A stretch of DNA of 11,542 nt from Marine group II euryarchaeote REDSEA-S43_B8 (GTDB lineage Archaea; Thermoplasmatota; Poseidoniia; Poseidoniales; Thalassarchaeaceae), in the NCBI GenBank assembly GCA_001629235.1, contig LUSA01000095.1, positions 1-11,542 on the forward strand, given 5' to 3'. Shown here one piece after another: positions 1-6,141 of the stretch; within the stretch, counting starts at the first letter, position 1; every line of letters begins with the position of its first letter. A program made the translations under genes and the position numbers. The notes beneath the pieces were generated by a model that did not search any database, was not told where the DNA came from, and saw nothing but the letters and a program-made list of their open reading frames with translations.

Positions 1-243
1 GAACTAACCGCAAGCGATGCAGATAACCCAGAAAACTGGCGAGGACTCGCCTCTGTTCTAGATTCCAGGGATCAGCCAGGAGACGCTACCAAGGCACAAA
101 CAGCCCGGGACCATGCAGATAGGATAGAGACCCAGGCAATCGCAGAAAAGACCGGAAGAAAGATGGAAGACATCATTGCAGACCTTATGGACGACGGAAT
201 TCTGAATTTCAGTGCCGGATCCGATGCAAAGGACTCCGAATAA
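1..243 (+). CDS. C-terminal fragment of a TPR-like protein (5' end outside window)
   Basis: The frame is open from the first base and ends at TAA 241-243, giving the last 80 residues of a longer protein. Residues about 8-41 (NPENWRGLASVLDSRDQPGD, then an alanine-rich helix with TARDHADRIE) have the spacing of a tetratricopeptide repeat: a Trp near the start of helix A, a turn, then small residues in helix B. The rest is hydrophilic and helix-prone (AEKTGRKMEDIIADLMDDGI), ending in a short acidic/serine tail. There is no membrane segment or catalytic motif in the visible part. TPR modules mediate protein-protein contacts, but the partner cannot be told from this fragment. It is followed after 85 bases by another plus-strand gene. 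The reading frame is quite certain; the TPR assignment is only suggestive. Confidence 0.55.
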   Translation, partial: ELTASDADNPENWRGLASVLDSRDQPGDATKAQTARDHADRIETQAIAEKTGRKMEDIIADLMDDGILNFSAGSDAKDSE

Positions 244-286
244 ATCAAGCATCTCTACACGTGGAAAACAATCATGGTCACCATTC

Positions 287-296
287 ACATTAAGAA
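287..296 (+). promoter_or_regulatory. Possible TATA box for the small acidic membrane protein gene
   Basis: An AT-rich element (cattaagaac) lies about 37 bases before the ATG at 329. That is nearly the same TATA-to-ATG distance as in the better-supported L10e promoter. It is the best candidate in the 85-base gap after the TPR-like gene, but it is a weak match to the archaeal TATA consensus. Confidence 0.25.
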
Positions 297-328
297 CTCG
301 ATACCCTTGGGACTGTCTAGGTAATACT

Positions 329-631
329 ATGGTAGAGTTAGGCGACACACAGAGAATGGGACTTCTTATTGGTGCAGCGGCGATTTTAATCTTCGTTGTT
401 GTAAACATGGCAGGCTTGCTTGGTGGCGGGGACGAAAAGCTGTTCATAATCGATCTGATTGGAATCGGTAGCATGGATGCAATGAGGCCGGATACCGGCT
501 TCAGCACTCAGGATATCGTTGGTCTGCTGGTTGCAGCAGCCATGGGTGCACTGTACTTCGTGTCTGCGGAGGATGACCTCGACTGGGAGGCACTCCTAGG
601 CGACGATGACGATGACGACGAAGAAGAGTGA
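329..631 (+). CDS. Small two-helix membrane protein with polyacidic C-terminal tail
   Basis: I do not recognise this family. The product is 100 residues. Hydrophobic helix 1 spans about residues 10-31 (GLLIGAAAILIFVVVNMAGLL) and helix 2 about 63-80 (IVGLLVAAAMGALYFVSA), separated by a roughly 30-residue loop rich in Gly and Asp. The last 20 residues carry 14 acidic side chains, ending in nine consecutive Asp/Glu. I chose ATG 329 because TAGGTAAT precedes it, as in front of dph2, and because a longer GTG-initiated version from 212 would overlap the upstream gene and add a low-quality, unrelated-looking N-terminus. The acidic tail could bind cations or basic proteins, or reflect adaptation to salt, but nothing here fixes a role. 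The gene converges with dph2, 43 bases away. Confidence 0.7.
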   Translation: MVELGDTQRMGLLIGAAAILIFVVVNMAGLLGGGDEKLFIIDLIGIGSMDAMRPDTGFSTQDIVGLLVAAAMGALYFVSAEDDLDWEALLGDDDDDDEEE

Positions 632-637
632 AAAATT
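631..637 (-). terminator. Possible U-tract terminator for the L10e-hpt-dph2 operon
   Basis: On the minus strand a short T run (ATTTTTC) occurs about 40 bases past the dph2 stop, in the convergent gap. Archaeal transcription can terminate at such U-tracts without a hairpin. It overlaps the stop codon of the opposing gene and the run is only five T, so this is tentative. Confidence 0.25.
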
Positions 638-674
638 TCATCTCCGTCCGTGCAAGAACAACCTTTTCGCTTAA

Positions 675-1796
675 TCAGTAAGGGGATTTCTTGTTCAGGG
701 AGAATTTGTACCCTAATTCCCATTTCTTCTCTCCAAGTGCTACTTCTAGCTCGAATGGCGTGATTAGCGGCTTTGCATATCGAACCGAGTCATCGATAGC
801 AATCCTAGGACAAGCGGTGTTTACAAAGGCATCAACGGGGTAGAAGTCGATTAATTCAGGACCGATATGTTCCAAAGCCAGAAGATAACCCTTTTTTCCA
901 TGCTTTTCGATCTTCCTCTTCATCCTGAGTGCAAGATTTCTTCTCATCTGTCCGGGCTTCTCTCCGATTAGGATGCCGAAAGACTCTGCCTCGTCACAGG
1001 ACATTATCAAACCAAATCTCTGCCTCAGTATTCTCTCAATCCTTTCGAAAGACATTTCTTCTGCTCCACCGGTGTATGGATCCAGCATCGCAAGCGGCTT
1101 TCCAGTATGCAGGACTAGTCCGATCGGATGGAAGTCGCCACTGCCCAGGAAAAGGTAGTGGCCTATTTCATCACTATCCCCAGAGTAGTTACAACCCAGG
1201 ACTTGACCTGGGAAAGATAGCCTGGCCCCCCCAACAGGAATCTCTACATCGTAGCCTACTGCTTCCAGCCTTTCTTTGTATTCGAATATCAGGTGGAGAT
1301 GCTGTATGCTCCCTACTAGTCCCAACTTTGTTCCCTTGAGAGGGGATACTCTACCAACAGCGTCAACGAACAACTCCTTGGCTTCTTCCTCGCTCATCTC
1401 CCTATCTTCTTCAACCCTGGATAGGCGAGACTCGGCTATCCTCCTATGCTGTTCTAGAATTGGAAGAACGGGATCAATTGCAGGATCTCCATCATAAGTC
1501 ACATTGATGAACTCAGTAGGCATTCCTGAGTCTATGTTCATCTGAGAGTGGCCCATATGGGCCACTAGCTCTACACCCATCCTCTGCATCTTGTCATGTA
1601 CAAGGTCACAGGCCCCGTAACACGGATCAGCTGCCAATATGATTCTCGCTGAAGTATCCTCTTCTATGGAGTCCATCATCTCCAATGCCTGCATTTTTAG
1701 CCCCTCTGGAACTTGTAGCGCTACGAGTCGATTGTCATTGGCCTTGATTCTCTCAATCAGGTCGTCCAACTGGAACTCATGTCTATTCATGTCCAT
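675..1796 (-). CDS. dph2: Diphthamide synthase Dph2 (2-(3-amino-3-carboxypropyl)histidine synthase)
   Basis: This enzyme performs the first step of diphthamide synthesis: transfer of a 3-amino-3-carboxypropyl group from S-adenosylmethionine to a histidine of elongation factor 2. It uses an unusual 4Fe-4S radical-SAM chemistry. The 373-residue product carries the three family cysteines in their known contexts: C59 in ADPCYGACD, C202 in LGCNYSGD, and C329 in VNTACPRIAIDD. An extra cysteine is at 63. The first half also has the family's QVPEGLK (28-34). Relative to the Pyrococcus horikoshii enzyme (Cys59, 163, 287; from memory), the gap between the first two cysteines is about 39 residues longer. 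The extra segment lies around 115-150 and is charged and helical. The ATG is 11 bases after the hpt stop, preceded by GTAGGTAAT. The gene is last in the L10e-hpt-dph2 operon, a fitting place for a translation-factor modifier. Confidence 0.93.
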   Translation of the reverse strand: MDMNRHEFQLDDLIERIKANDNRLVALQVPEGLKMQALEMMDSIEEDTSARIILAADPCYGACDLVHDKMQRMGVELVAHMGHSQMNIDSGMPTEFINVTYDGDPAIDPVLPILEQHRRIAESRLSRVEEDREMSEEEAKELFVDAVGRVSPLKGTKLGLVGSIQHLHLIFEYKERLEAVGYDVEIPVGGARLSFPGQVLGCNYSGDSDEIGHYLFLGSGDFHPIGLVLHTGKPLAMLDPYTGGAEEMSFERIERILRQRFGLIMSCDEAESFGILIGEKPGQMRRNLALRMKRKIEKHGKKGYLLALEHIGPELIDFYPVDAFVNTACPRIAIDDSVRYAKPLITPFELEVALGEKKWELGYKFSLNKKSPY

Positions 1797-1807
1797 TCTA
1801 TTACCTA

Positions 1808-2386
1808 CTATTCGACAATCTCCACTCTGCCTTCTACGATGTCAATCCTGGCTAGGGTCTGAATTGGCCAATTTGGACGCTCCTTAGCCAATCTCTCTCT
1901 CCCTTCTCCCTTCTCGATAGCAATAACCACTCCTTTCAGGATTGCTCCCATTTCCTCCAATGCTTCCAGAAGGGGCTCAAGAGTCCCTCCTGTTGAGATG
2001 ACGTCATCTACTACCAGGACCCTCTCTCCGGGTTTGATATCGTTAATGTAAGCAGTCGAACTTGAGTATCCCGTTGAAACGTCCACTCTAACTTCTCCTT
2101 CCATCCCATATGATCTCTTTCTGATCACAACTGTTGGCTTTCCAGTTACTTCCCCTACCGCTGCAAGCAATGGGAGCCCCATTGCCTCGACACTTACTAC
2201 TATGTCAATCTCCGACCAGTCGACCATATCAACAATCAGATCTCTGGTTGCTCTGAGGACTTCTGCTTCCATACGGGGTATTCCATCAGAGATTGGATGG
2301 ATGAAGTAGGGGTAATCCCCCTTCCAGATAATTGGGGCTCCCCTGAGAGAGTCTTGTAGTGTTTCAAGGGGGTCTGCTCGGGACAT
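1808..2386 (-). CDS. hpt: Purine phosphoribosyltransferase, archaeal Hpt type
   Basis: This is a type I phosphoribosyltransferase of 192 residues that joins a purine base (probably hypoxanthine/guanine, possibly adenine) to PRPP in the salvage pathway. The PRPP-binding loop is clear at residues 124-135 (LVVDDVISTGGT). The N-terminal part (SLRGAPIIWKGDYPYFIHPI) is characteristic of the archaeal Hpt/HGPRTase-like subgroup, and VVIRKRSYGMEGE (86-98) matches its base-binding hood region. Halobacterial members are annotated only as HGPRTase-like, so base specificity is inferred. The ATG at 2386 follows L10e by 12 bases. Its ribosome binding site GAGGTCA (2394-2400) shares bases with the L10e stop codon, which suggests translational coupling. 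The gene ends in tandem TAG TAG. A palindrome is centred on its start codon. Confidence 0.88.
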   Translation of the reverse strand: MSRADPLETLQDSLRGAPIIWKGDYPYFIHPISDGIPRMEAEVLRATRDLIVDMVDWSEIDIVVSVEAMGLPLLAAVGEVTGKPTVVIRKRSYGMEGEVRVDVSTGYSSSTAYINDIKPGERVLVVDDVISTGGTLEPLLEALEEMGAILKGVVIAIEKGEGRERLAKERPNWPIQTLARIDIVEGRVEIVE

Positions 2387-2392
2387 GTCCCG
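2379..2392. repeat. Perfect 14-bp palindrome centred on the hpt start codon
   Basis: CGGGACATGTCCCG is its own reverse complement and contains the hpt ATG (minus strand 2386-2384). In RNA it can form a five-pair stem with the AUG in a four-base CAUG loop. One 14-bp palindrome is expected by chance roughly once in a window of this size, so only its position is notable. Confidence 0.5.
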
Positions 2393-2398
2393 TTGACC

Positions 2399-2938
2399 TC
2401 ACGCTAGGCCCTTCAAATGCTCGGCCCCTTCTACTACATTGATGGTACAGGGTGTTGGGAATTTACATCCCGCCTTCCTCAATGCCTCCTTTGCAGCAAT
2501 GTAACTCTCAGCCTCGGTTTTGATGGAGATAACTGTCTGTCCCCTTTGAACTCTCGCGGCAGTGCCGACATTCTTGCCGAAAGAGAGACGCATCCCCTGG
2601 GAGACCCTATCAGCACCTGCACCAGTGGCCTGTTTGTTTTCCCTTAGGATTTGGTGGGGGTATGTATGCATTCTGAGGGCATATCCCATTGGCCCAGCAT
2701 CTTCCCTGATTGTTGAGTTCGCTACCTGTCTAGCTGATTCCAGAGCTGAATCCCTGATCTGACAAGCGTTGTCTGCCGTCAACTCAAGAGTGACCGGAAA
2801 GCCTCCAGTCTCGGCCCTCTTCCTGTTGCCCATATGGTAGCGTAGAATTCTGTTGTTGGGAACTCCACCCGTGTACTCTCTCCTAGTGAATGACTGCCCC
2901 TTAATCTGCCTGTACATCTTAGCGGGTTTGCGTGCCAT
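2399..2938 (-). CDS. rpl10e: Large ribosomal subunit protein L10e (uL16)
   Basis: This is a structural protein of the 50S subunit that sits near the central protuberance and the tRNA binding region, equivalent to bacterial L16 and eukaryotic RPL10. The 179-residue product shows the archaeal L10e pattern: basic N-terminus MARKPAKMYR, then FTRREYTGGVPNNRI (17-31), the arginine-rich MRMHTYPHQILRENK-type segment around 88-102, and GADRVSQGMRLSFGK (108-122), ending with the AKEALRKAGCKFPTPC region. Its length is usual for the family. The ATG is set by GAGGTGAT a few bases upstream and by a TATA box about 38 bases upstream. It is the first gene of a minus-strand operon continuing into hpt and dph2. 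Nothing is unusual in the protein. Confidence 0.96.
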   Translation of the reverse strand: MARKPAKMYRQIKGQSFTRREYTGGVPNNRILRYHMGNRKRAETGGFPVTLELTADNACQIRDSALESARQVANSTIREDAGPMGYALRMHTYPHQILRENKQATGAGADRVSQGMRLSFGKNVGTAARVQRGQTVISIKTEAESYIAAKEALRKAGCKFPTPCTINVVEGAEHLKGLA

Positions 2939-2941
2939 TCA

Positions 2942-2949
2942 ATCACCTC
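2942..2949 (-). promoter_or_regulatory. Ribosome binding site of L10e
   Basis: GAGGTGAT on the minus strand matches the complement of the archaeal 16S 3' end (ATCACCTC), with GAGGTG five bases before the ATG. It fixes the L10e start and shows what a full-strength site looks like in this genome. Confidence 0.8.
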
Positions 2950-2971
2950 GATGGCGGGCCACCGACCCCCC

Positions 2972-2980
2972 GTATTTAAC
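2972..2980 (-). promoter_or_regulatory. TATA box of the L10e-hpt-dph2 operon
   Basis: GTTAAATAC on the minus strand lies in the 61-base gap between the transporter stop and L10e. Transcription would be expected about 25-27 bases downstream, near 2950, leaving a leader of roughly a dozen bases that just includes the GAGGTGAT site. This spacing fit is the main support. Confidence 0.6.
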
Positions 2981-2999
2981 GGTGAGGCAGTACTCGGGT

Positions 3000-3872
3000 T
3001 CAGGAATCAGTCGATAGCCGTTCGTTTTCCCTTTGCACTTCTGTAACTCCGTATACAATCAGAATGAATCCGAGTATCATGGAGGCGCCGATTTCCTCGT
3101 CTAGAAGCAACCACCCCCCAATAACTCCAAACACTGGAACAAGGAAGACGTACGAAGACGTGGCAGTAGGCCCGATGACCTCGATTCCCCTAGCGAACAA
3201 AACGTATGATAAGACTGTGGAGACTATCCCCAGATAAGCGATAGTAACCCACTCTGCTTCGCTCGGATATGGAATGGGCGACCCCCAGTTCTCAACGATG
3301 ACCCACGGAGATAGTAAGACCCATCCAGTTACGGAGTACCAGACTACAATCTCAAGCGATGAGTAACCCCTATCCCAGGAAAGCATGATCTTGGTCAGAT
3401 TGGTGGTAGCCGCCCAGGATAGCGCGGCAAAGAGAATCATCAAATCCCCTATTGCCCTATGCTCCAACGGGATTCCTGAGTTAGGACTCCAACCAACAAC
3501 AACTGCCACGCCAGAAATTCCAATCAATAGTCCAACAGACATTATTGCTGAAATTTTCTGACCTAGCATAGGCACGGCTAGAAGAATAGTAAAAACTGGA
3601 TTCATTGGAATGATTAGCGATGCATCACCAGCTGCGGTCCAACTCATTCCATGCATGAAAAGAAGTTGGTAAGCCATAGTCCCCAAAAGCCCTAGCCAGA
3701 TAGAGAAAACCCACGATTTTCCATCTGGTGGGAGAAATCTGAATGCCCCCTCTCCTCTGCTCGAAATCGACCACAGAAAGAATACTGAAACTGCGAAGAC
3801 ATATCTTAGCCAAGCAGAAGTCACTAGAAGTAAATGGGTCCAGAGATTCTTCTTCCAATAACTGCCCAACAT
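3000..3872 (-). CDS. EamA/DMT-superfamily transporter lacking the first helix
   Basis: This is an integral membrane protein of the drug/metabolite transporter (EamA) superfamily; its substrate cannot be told from sequence. Counting from ATG 3872 (290 residues), I see nine hydrophobic segments: about 12-35, 54-75, 84-103, 107-127, 141-163, 174-193, 208-229, 236-256 and 262-277. Family features include AAGDASLIIPMNPVFTILLA and ATSSYVFLVPVFGVIGGWLL, the helix 4 and helix 9 equivalents of the two EamA repeats. Standard members have ten helices. The first visible one (TSAWLRYVFAVSVFFL) matches helix 2, so helix 1 is absent, and the upstream frame is closed by a stop at 3903-3905. I chose ATG 3872 because AAGGATC (3880-3886) precedes it; ATG 3893 is an alternative that overlaps aroA by 17 bases. 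The gene is coupled to aroA but has no obvious functional link to it. Confidence 0.82.
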   Translation of the reverse strand: MLGSYWKKNLWTHLLLVTSAWLRYVFAVSVFFLWSISSRGEGAFRFLPPDGKSWVFSIWLGLLGTMAYQLLFMHGMSWTAAGDASLIIPMNPVFTILLAVPMLGQKISAIMSVGLLIGISGVAVVVGWSPNSGIPLEHRAIGDLMILFAALSWAATTNLTKIMLSWDRGYSSLEIVVWYSVTGWVLLSPWVIVENWGSPIPYPSEAEWVTIAYLGIVSTVLSYVLFARGIEVIGPTATSSYVFLVPVFGVIGGWLLLDEEIGASMILGFILIVYGVTEVQRENERLSTDS

Positions 3873-3876
3873 ACTT

Positions 3877-5073
3877 TCAGATCCTTGGATCATTGGCCAT
3901 AATCATCTCAAAGAAACCAGGATGGGTGACATCGCATATTTCATATCCAGATAAGTCCGCTCCAACTTTCGTCGCTAGAACTCCTGCTGTCATGGCCAAT
4001 CTGTGGTCCAACTCGCAATCGAAAACTCTCTTCGGGCTGCTTGGCAACTGTCCTCCGGGGATTTCTAGTCCAGTATCAGTTTCATTTGCTTCCATTCCGA
4101 ATGAGGATAGCAATCCAGCAGTGGATAAGATCCTGTTAGACTCCTTTCCCCTGGCATGAGGCGCTCCCAAAATTTCACCTCCCGTTCCGAGTGCCATTAT
4201 GGCCGCACACGGTGCGATGATGTCACTGGAATCCCTCAGGTCGACCTCATCTTTCTCTGATGATAGAGCATCACTAGTAGCTTCTAGAACAGGGCTTTGG
4301 AAGTTCGTTAGGTCCTGGTCCAAACTTCTGGTTCCCTGAAGAAGGTCGAAACGACCAGATAAGGGAAAAAGGCTAATCTCGGGAGGTATTTCCACTTTTT
4401 TGGGAGTTTTAACTTTCCAATTAGACAGAATCATCTCTTCCTCGAGCGTTCCCGACCAGCCACAATCGTTACAAATTTCTATTGTGAGATCCCTATACCA
4501 CCTACTTACTGCATCTCCATACAGACTCACTTCAATCTGCGTCTGGAGTCCAGAAGAAGCAAGAATTATGCCAGTTAATGTCTGACTAGAAAGGGACTCA
4601 TCAATCCTTGTCCTCCCTCCTGTTATCGGCCCTGTTATCTCTAAGGGAAGCCTATCTGAGGATACCTTGCACCCCAGATCTTCCAATGACTTCGTTAGTT
4701 GCGTGAAGTCTCTCCTCCTCAAGGAGGAATCTCCATCGATAACTACTGGAGAATCGAAGCAAGCGACAAGAAATGATAGAATTTTAGCGGCAGTAGCCGA
4801 GTTTCCACAGTCTAGATTTGCCTTTGGAGGAACCAGAACCCCCTCTCCTCCCCGAATTTTCCATTGTCCTACCTCCCTCTCTATCGAAGCTCCCATTTCC
4901 TCGACACAGTCCGCCATTGAGATGATATCTCGACCAGGAACCCCTCGAAAAATCAGTCTAGTACCGGTACTGCACTGGGATGAGAGCGCTATCCATCTGA
5001 TCATGTGACTCTTTGAGGGCGGCAAGAACCACTCGACTTCACCCGGGTGGTCGATGATAGGGATGCTTAGCAC
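3877..5073 (-). CDS. aroA: 3-phosphoshikimate 1-carboxyvinyltransferase (EPSP synthase), divergent
   Basis: This is the sixth shikimate-pathway step: it transfers enolpyruvyl from PEP to shikimate-3-phosphate, leading to chorismate. The 398-residue protein is shorter than most (about 430). Recognisable motifs are PPSKSHMIR (18-26; Lys21 and Arg26), CGNSATAAK (89-97), SSQTLTG (162-168), DSSDIIAP with the probable general-base Asp284, ARGKESNRIL (307-316), DHRLAM (356-361) and THPGFFE near the C-terminus. Divergences: Ala93 stands where E. coli has Gly96, Lys97 where it has Arg100, and Asp122 replaces the proline of the usual RPM motif. The start is GTG at 5073, the only plausible in-frame start after the upstream stop; its ribosome binding site is weak. 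It follows the DUF4105 gene by 15 bases and abuts the EamA gene. Confidence 0.92.
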   Translation of the reverse strand: MLSIPIIDHPGEVEWFLPPSKSHMIRWIALSSQCSTGTRLIFRGVPGRDIISMADCVEEMGASIEREVGQWKIRGGEGVLVPPKANLDCGNSATAAKILSFLVACFDSPVVIDGDSSLRRRDFTQLTKSLEDLGCKVSSDRLPLEITGPITGGRTRIDESLSSQTLTGIILASSGLQTQIEVSLYGDAVSRWYRDLTIEICNDCGWSGTLEEEMILSNWKVKTPKKVEIPPEISLFPLSGRFDLLQGTRSLDQDLTNFQSPVLEATSDALSSEKDEVDLRDSSDIIAPCAAIMALGTGGEILGAPHARGKESNRILSTAGLLSSFGMEANETDTGLEIPGGQLPSSPKRVFDCELDHRLAMTAGVLATKVGADLSGYEICDVTHPGFFEMIMANDPRI

Positions 5074-5088
5074 ACCACGGCATCGTAG

Positions 5089-5985
5089 TCATTCAGTTGA
5101 ATGCTCGTATTGGGCATGTTCCCTAATCCAGTCTCCGAAGTCAGAATCTCCACTCCATGACTTGGCCCTCTCATCGATAATGCTCCTTTGCAGTGTCTCC
5201 TCAATGGTCCCATTCATTCTGACCAGATTATTTCTATGGAGAATCTTAGGACTTAGTCCTGGAAGGAGTATTGCCAGTGCCCTTGGAACTCTACCGGGAT
5301 AGACCTCGTTTACATGCCTGACGATATTGGTGGTGCAGGTGTTTGTGATGGTATTGTACCACTCCGGGCTTTCACTCAGTTTATTTGTTCTCATTAGATA
5401 TGACTCTAGCATCCTTCGCTCGTTTCCCGGGCCTAGGACTACTGCCTCGAATAGGTGCGTCACCGATCTCTTTCTGCATCTGGTCCTTACTCCGATAACG
5501 TCTCTTTCAGTGGCCCAGACGTAGATCAATTCGTATTGTCTGAATAGGCCTTTGATTGGATGATACCTCTCTCCCCTCTCCCTCCTCACCTCAATTGAAC
5601 ATGCTAACCTGGTCCCGTCGCTCATCTCGAAACTCATTATGGTGTGCGCCATCTGTCTTCTTTTAGGGTCAAAGTACTCGAGAACGAACCATATCTTCTC
5701 TACTTCAGTAAGATTCAGTTTCAAGTCAATCCATCTTTCATCGAAGTCCCTGCCGCTCCTCCACTCGAAGTCCCTGACATTACGAATGGTCACCTCATCC
5801 CCGTTGAACTCGGCTTCAGCCTGTCTTTCGTTATCATTTACCCACGACCTGTCATTAGATGGTCTCAGACTTAGGTGCCTCATTATTGCCCAAATTACCG
5901 ACAAAAGTGCTATAGAAAAAATGGCTAGAGTTACCCAGCTCGGCATCATGGAGGGGTCAAGCACGGGTTCCTGAGGCCCTCTCAT
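5089..5985 (-). CDS. Membrane-anchored DUF4105 (Lnb N-terminal domain) protein
   Basis: This is a 298-residue protein with a single N-terminal membrane segment (about 16-35, SWVTLAIFSIALLSVIWAIM) followed by a DUF4105 domain (about 66-225). Visible family hallmarks are RNVRDFEWRSGRDFDERW (68-85), AHTIMSFEMSDG (113-124, with His114), CSIEVRRERGERY (129-141), YELIYVWATERDVIGVRTRC (151-170) and the end motif PEWYNTITNTCTTNIV, with Cys217. The conserved His and Cys suggest a papain-like active site, which is my inference; the biochemical role of the family is poorly defined. I chose ATG 5985 because GGGGAGGAT (5993-6001) precedes it by seven bases, and longer starts would run into the tRNA-Ser. 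The domain probably faces outside the cell. It is the first protein gene of the aroA/EamA run. The family is mainly bacterial, so acquisition by transfer is possible. Confidence 0.78.
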   Translation of the reverse strand: MRGPQEPVLDPSMMPSWVTLAIFSIALLSVIWAIMRHLSLRPSNDRSWVNDNERQAEAEFNGDEVTIRNVRDFEWRSGRDFDERWIDLKLNLTEVEKIWFVLEYFDPKRRQMAHTIMSFEMSDGTRLACSIEVRRERGERYHPIKGLFRQYELIYVWATERDVIGVRTRCRKRSVTHLFEAVVLGPGNERRMLESYLMRTNKLSESPEWYNTITNTCTTNIVRHVNEVYPGRVPRALAILLPGLSPKILHRNNLVRMNGTIEETLQRSIIDERAKSWSGDSDFGDWIREHAQYEHSTE

Positions 5986-5992
5986 TGAATGA

Positions 5993-6001
5993 ATCCTCCC
6001 C
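5993..6001 (-). promoter_or_regulatory. Ribosome binding site of the DUF4105 gene
   Basis: GGGGAGGAT on the minus strand lies seven bases before ATG 5985 and between the tRNA-Ser CCA end and the gene. It decides the start against upstream in-frame codons at 6003 and 6063, the latter inside the tRNA. Confidence 0.7.
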
Positions 6002-6009
6002 ATTTTTGG

Positions 6010-6096
6010 TGGCGCGGCAGGGGAGATTCGAACTCCCGAGGTGAGACACCACTGGATTAGCAATCCAGCGCAATGGCCAGGCTATGCGACTGCCGC
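6010..6096 (-). tRNA. tRNA-Ser (anticodon GCT), with encoded CCA
   Basis: Minus strand, 84 bases plus CCA. The acceptor stem GCGGCAG/CTGCCGC is perfect, with discriminator G at 6013 followed by genomic CCA (6012-6010). The D arm contains AGCCTGGCC. The anticodon stem CTGGA/TCCAG closes the loop TTGCTAA, reading anticodon GCT for AGC/AGT serine codons. A long variable arm (GGTG-TCT-CACC stem) marks it as a class II tRNA, as serine requires. The T arm is GGGAG TTCGAAT CTCCC. No intron is seen. It lies between gyrA and the DUF4105 gene on the same strand. Confidence 0.97.
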
Positions 6097-6122
6097 AGTA
6101 ATTACACGACCAGAGATTCGTG

Positions 6123-6128
6123 CTTAAG
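6123..6128 (-). promoter_or_regulatory. Possible TATA element for tRNA-Ser
   Basis: TTCTTAAGC on the minus strand, with the palindromic core CTTAAG at 6123-6128, is centred about 30 bases upstream of the tRNA 5' end in the short gap after gyrA. The spacing suits an archaeal promoter, but the match to the consensus is moderate. Confidence 0.35.
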
Positions 6129-6141
6129 AAGAACGGTCCGC

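Noticed and set aside
212..328. Longer GTG-initiated form of the small acidic membrane protein
   Set aside because: It would overlap the end of the upstream gene and add a polar segment without family character; ATG 329 gives a clean membrane protein.
58..507. Minus-strand open frame of about 150 codons at the left end
   Set aside because: It runs antisense across two plus-strand genes; the translation is low in structure and cysteine-rich with no family signal.
3743..4159. Plus-strand open frame across the aroA/EamA junction, considered as a source of the missing EamA helix
   Set aside because: It is on the opposite strand and antisense to conserved aroA motifs, so it cannot supply the helix.
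5986..6063. Longer start of the DUF4105 protein overlapping the tRNA
   Set aside because: The extension is the tRNA-Ser read as protein; a good ribosome binding site supports ATG 5985.
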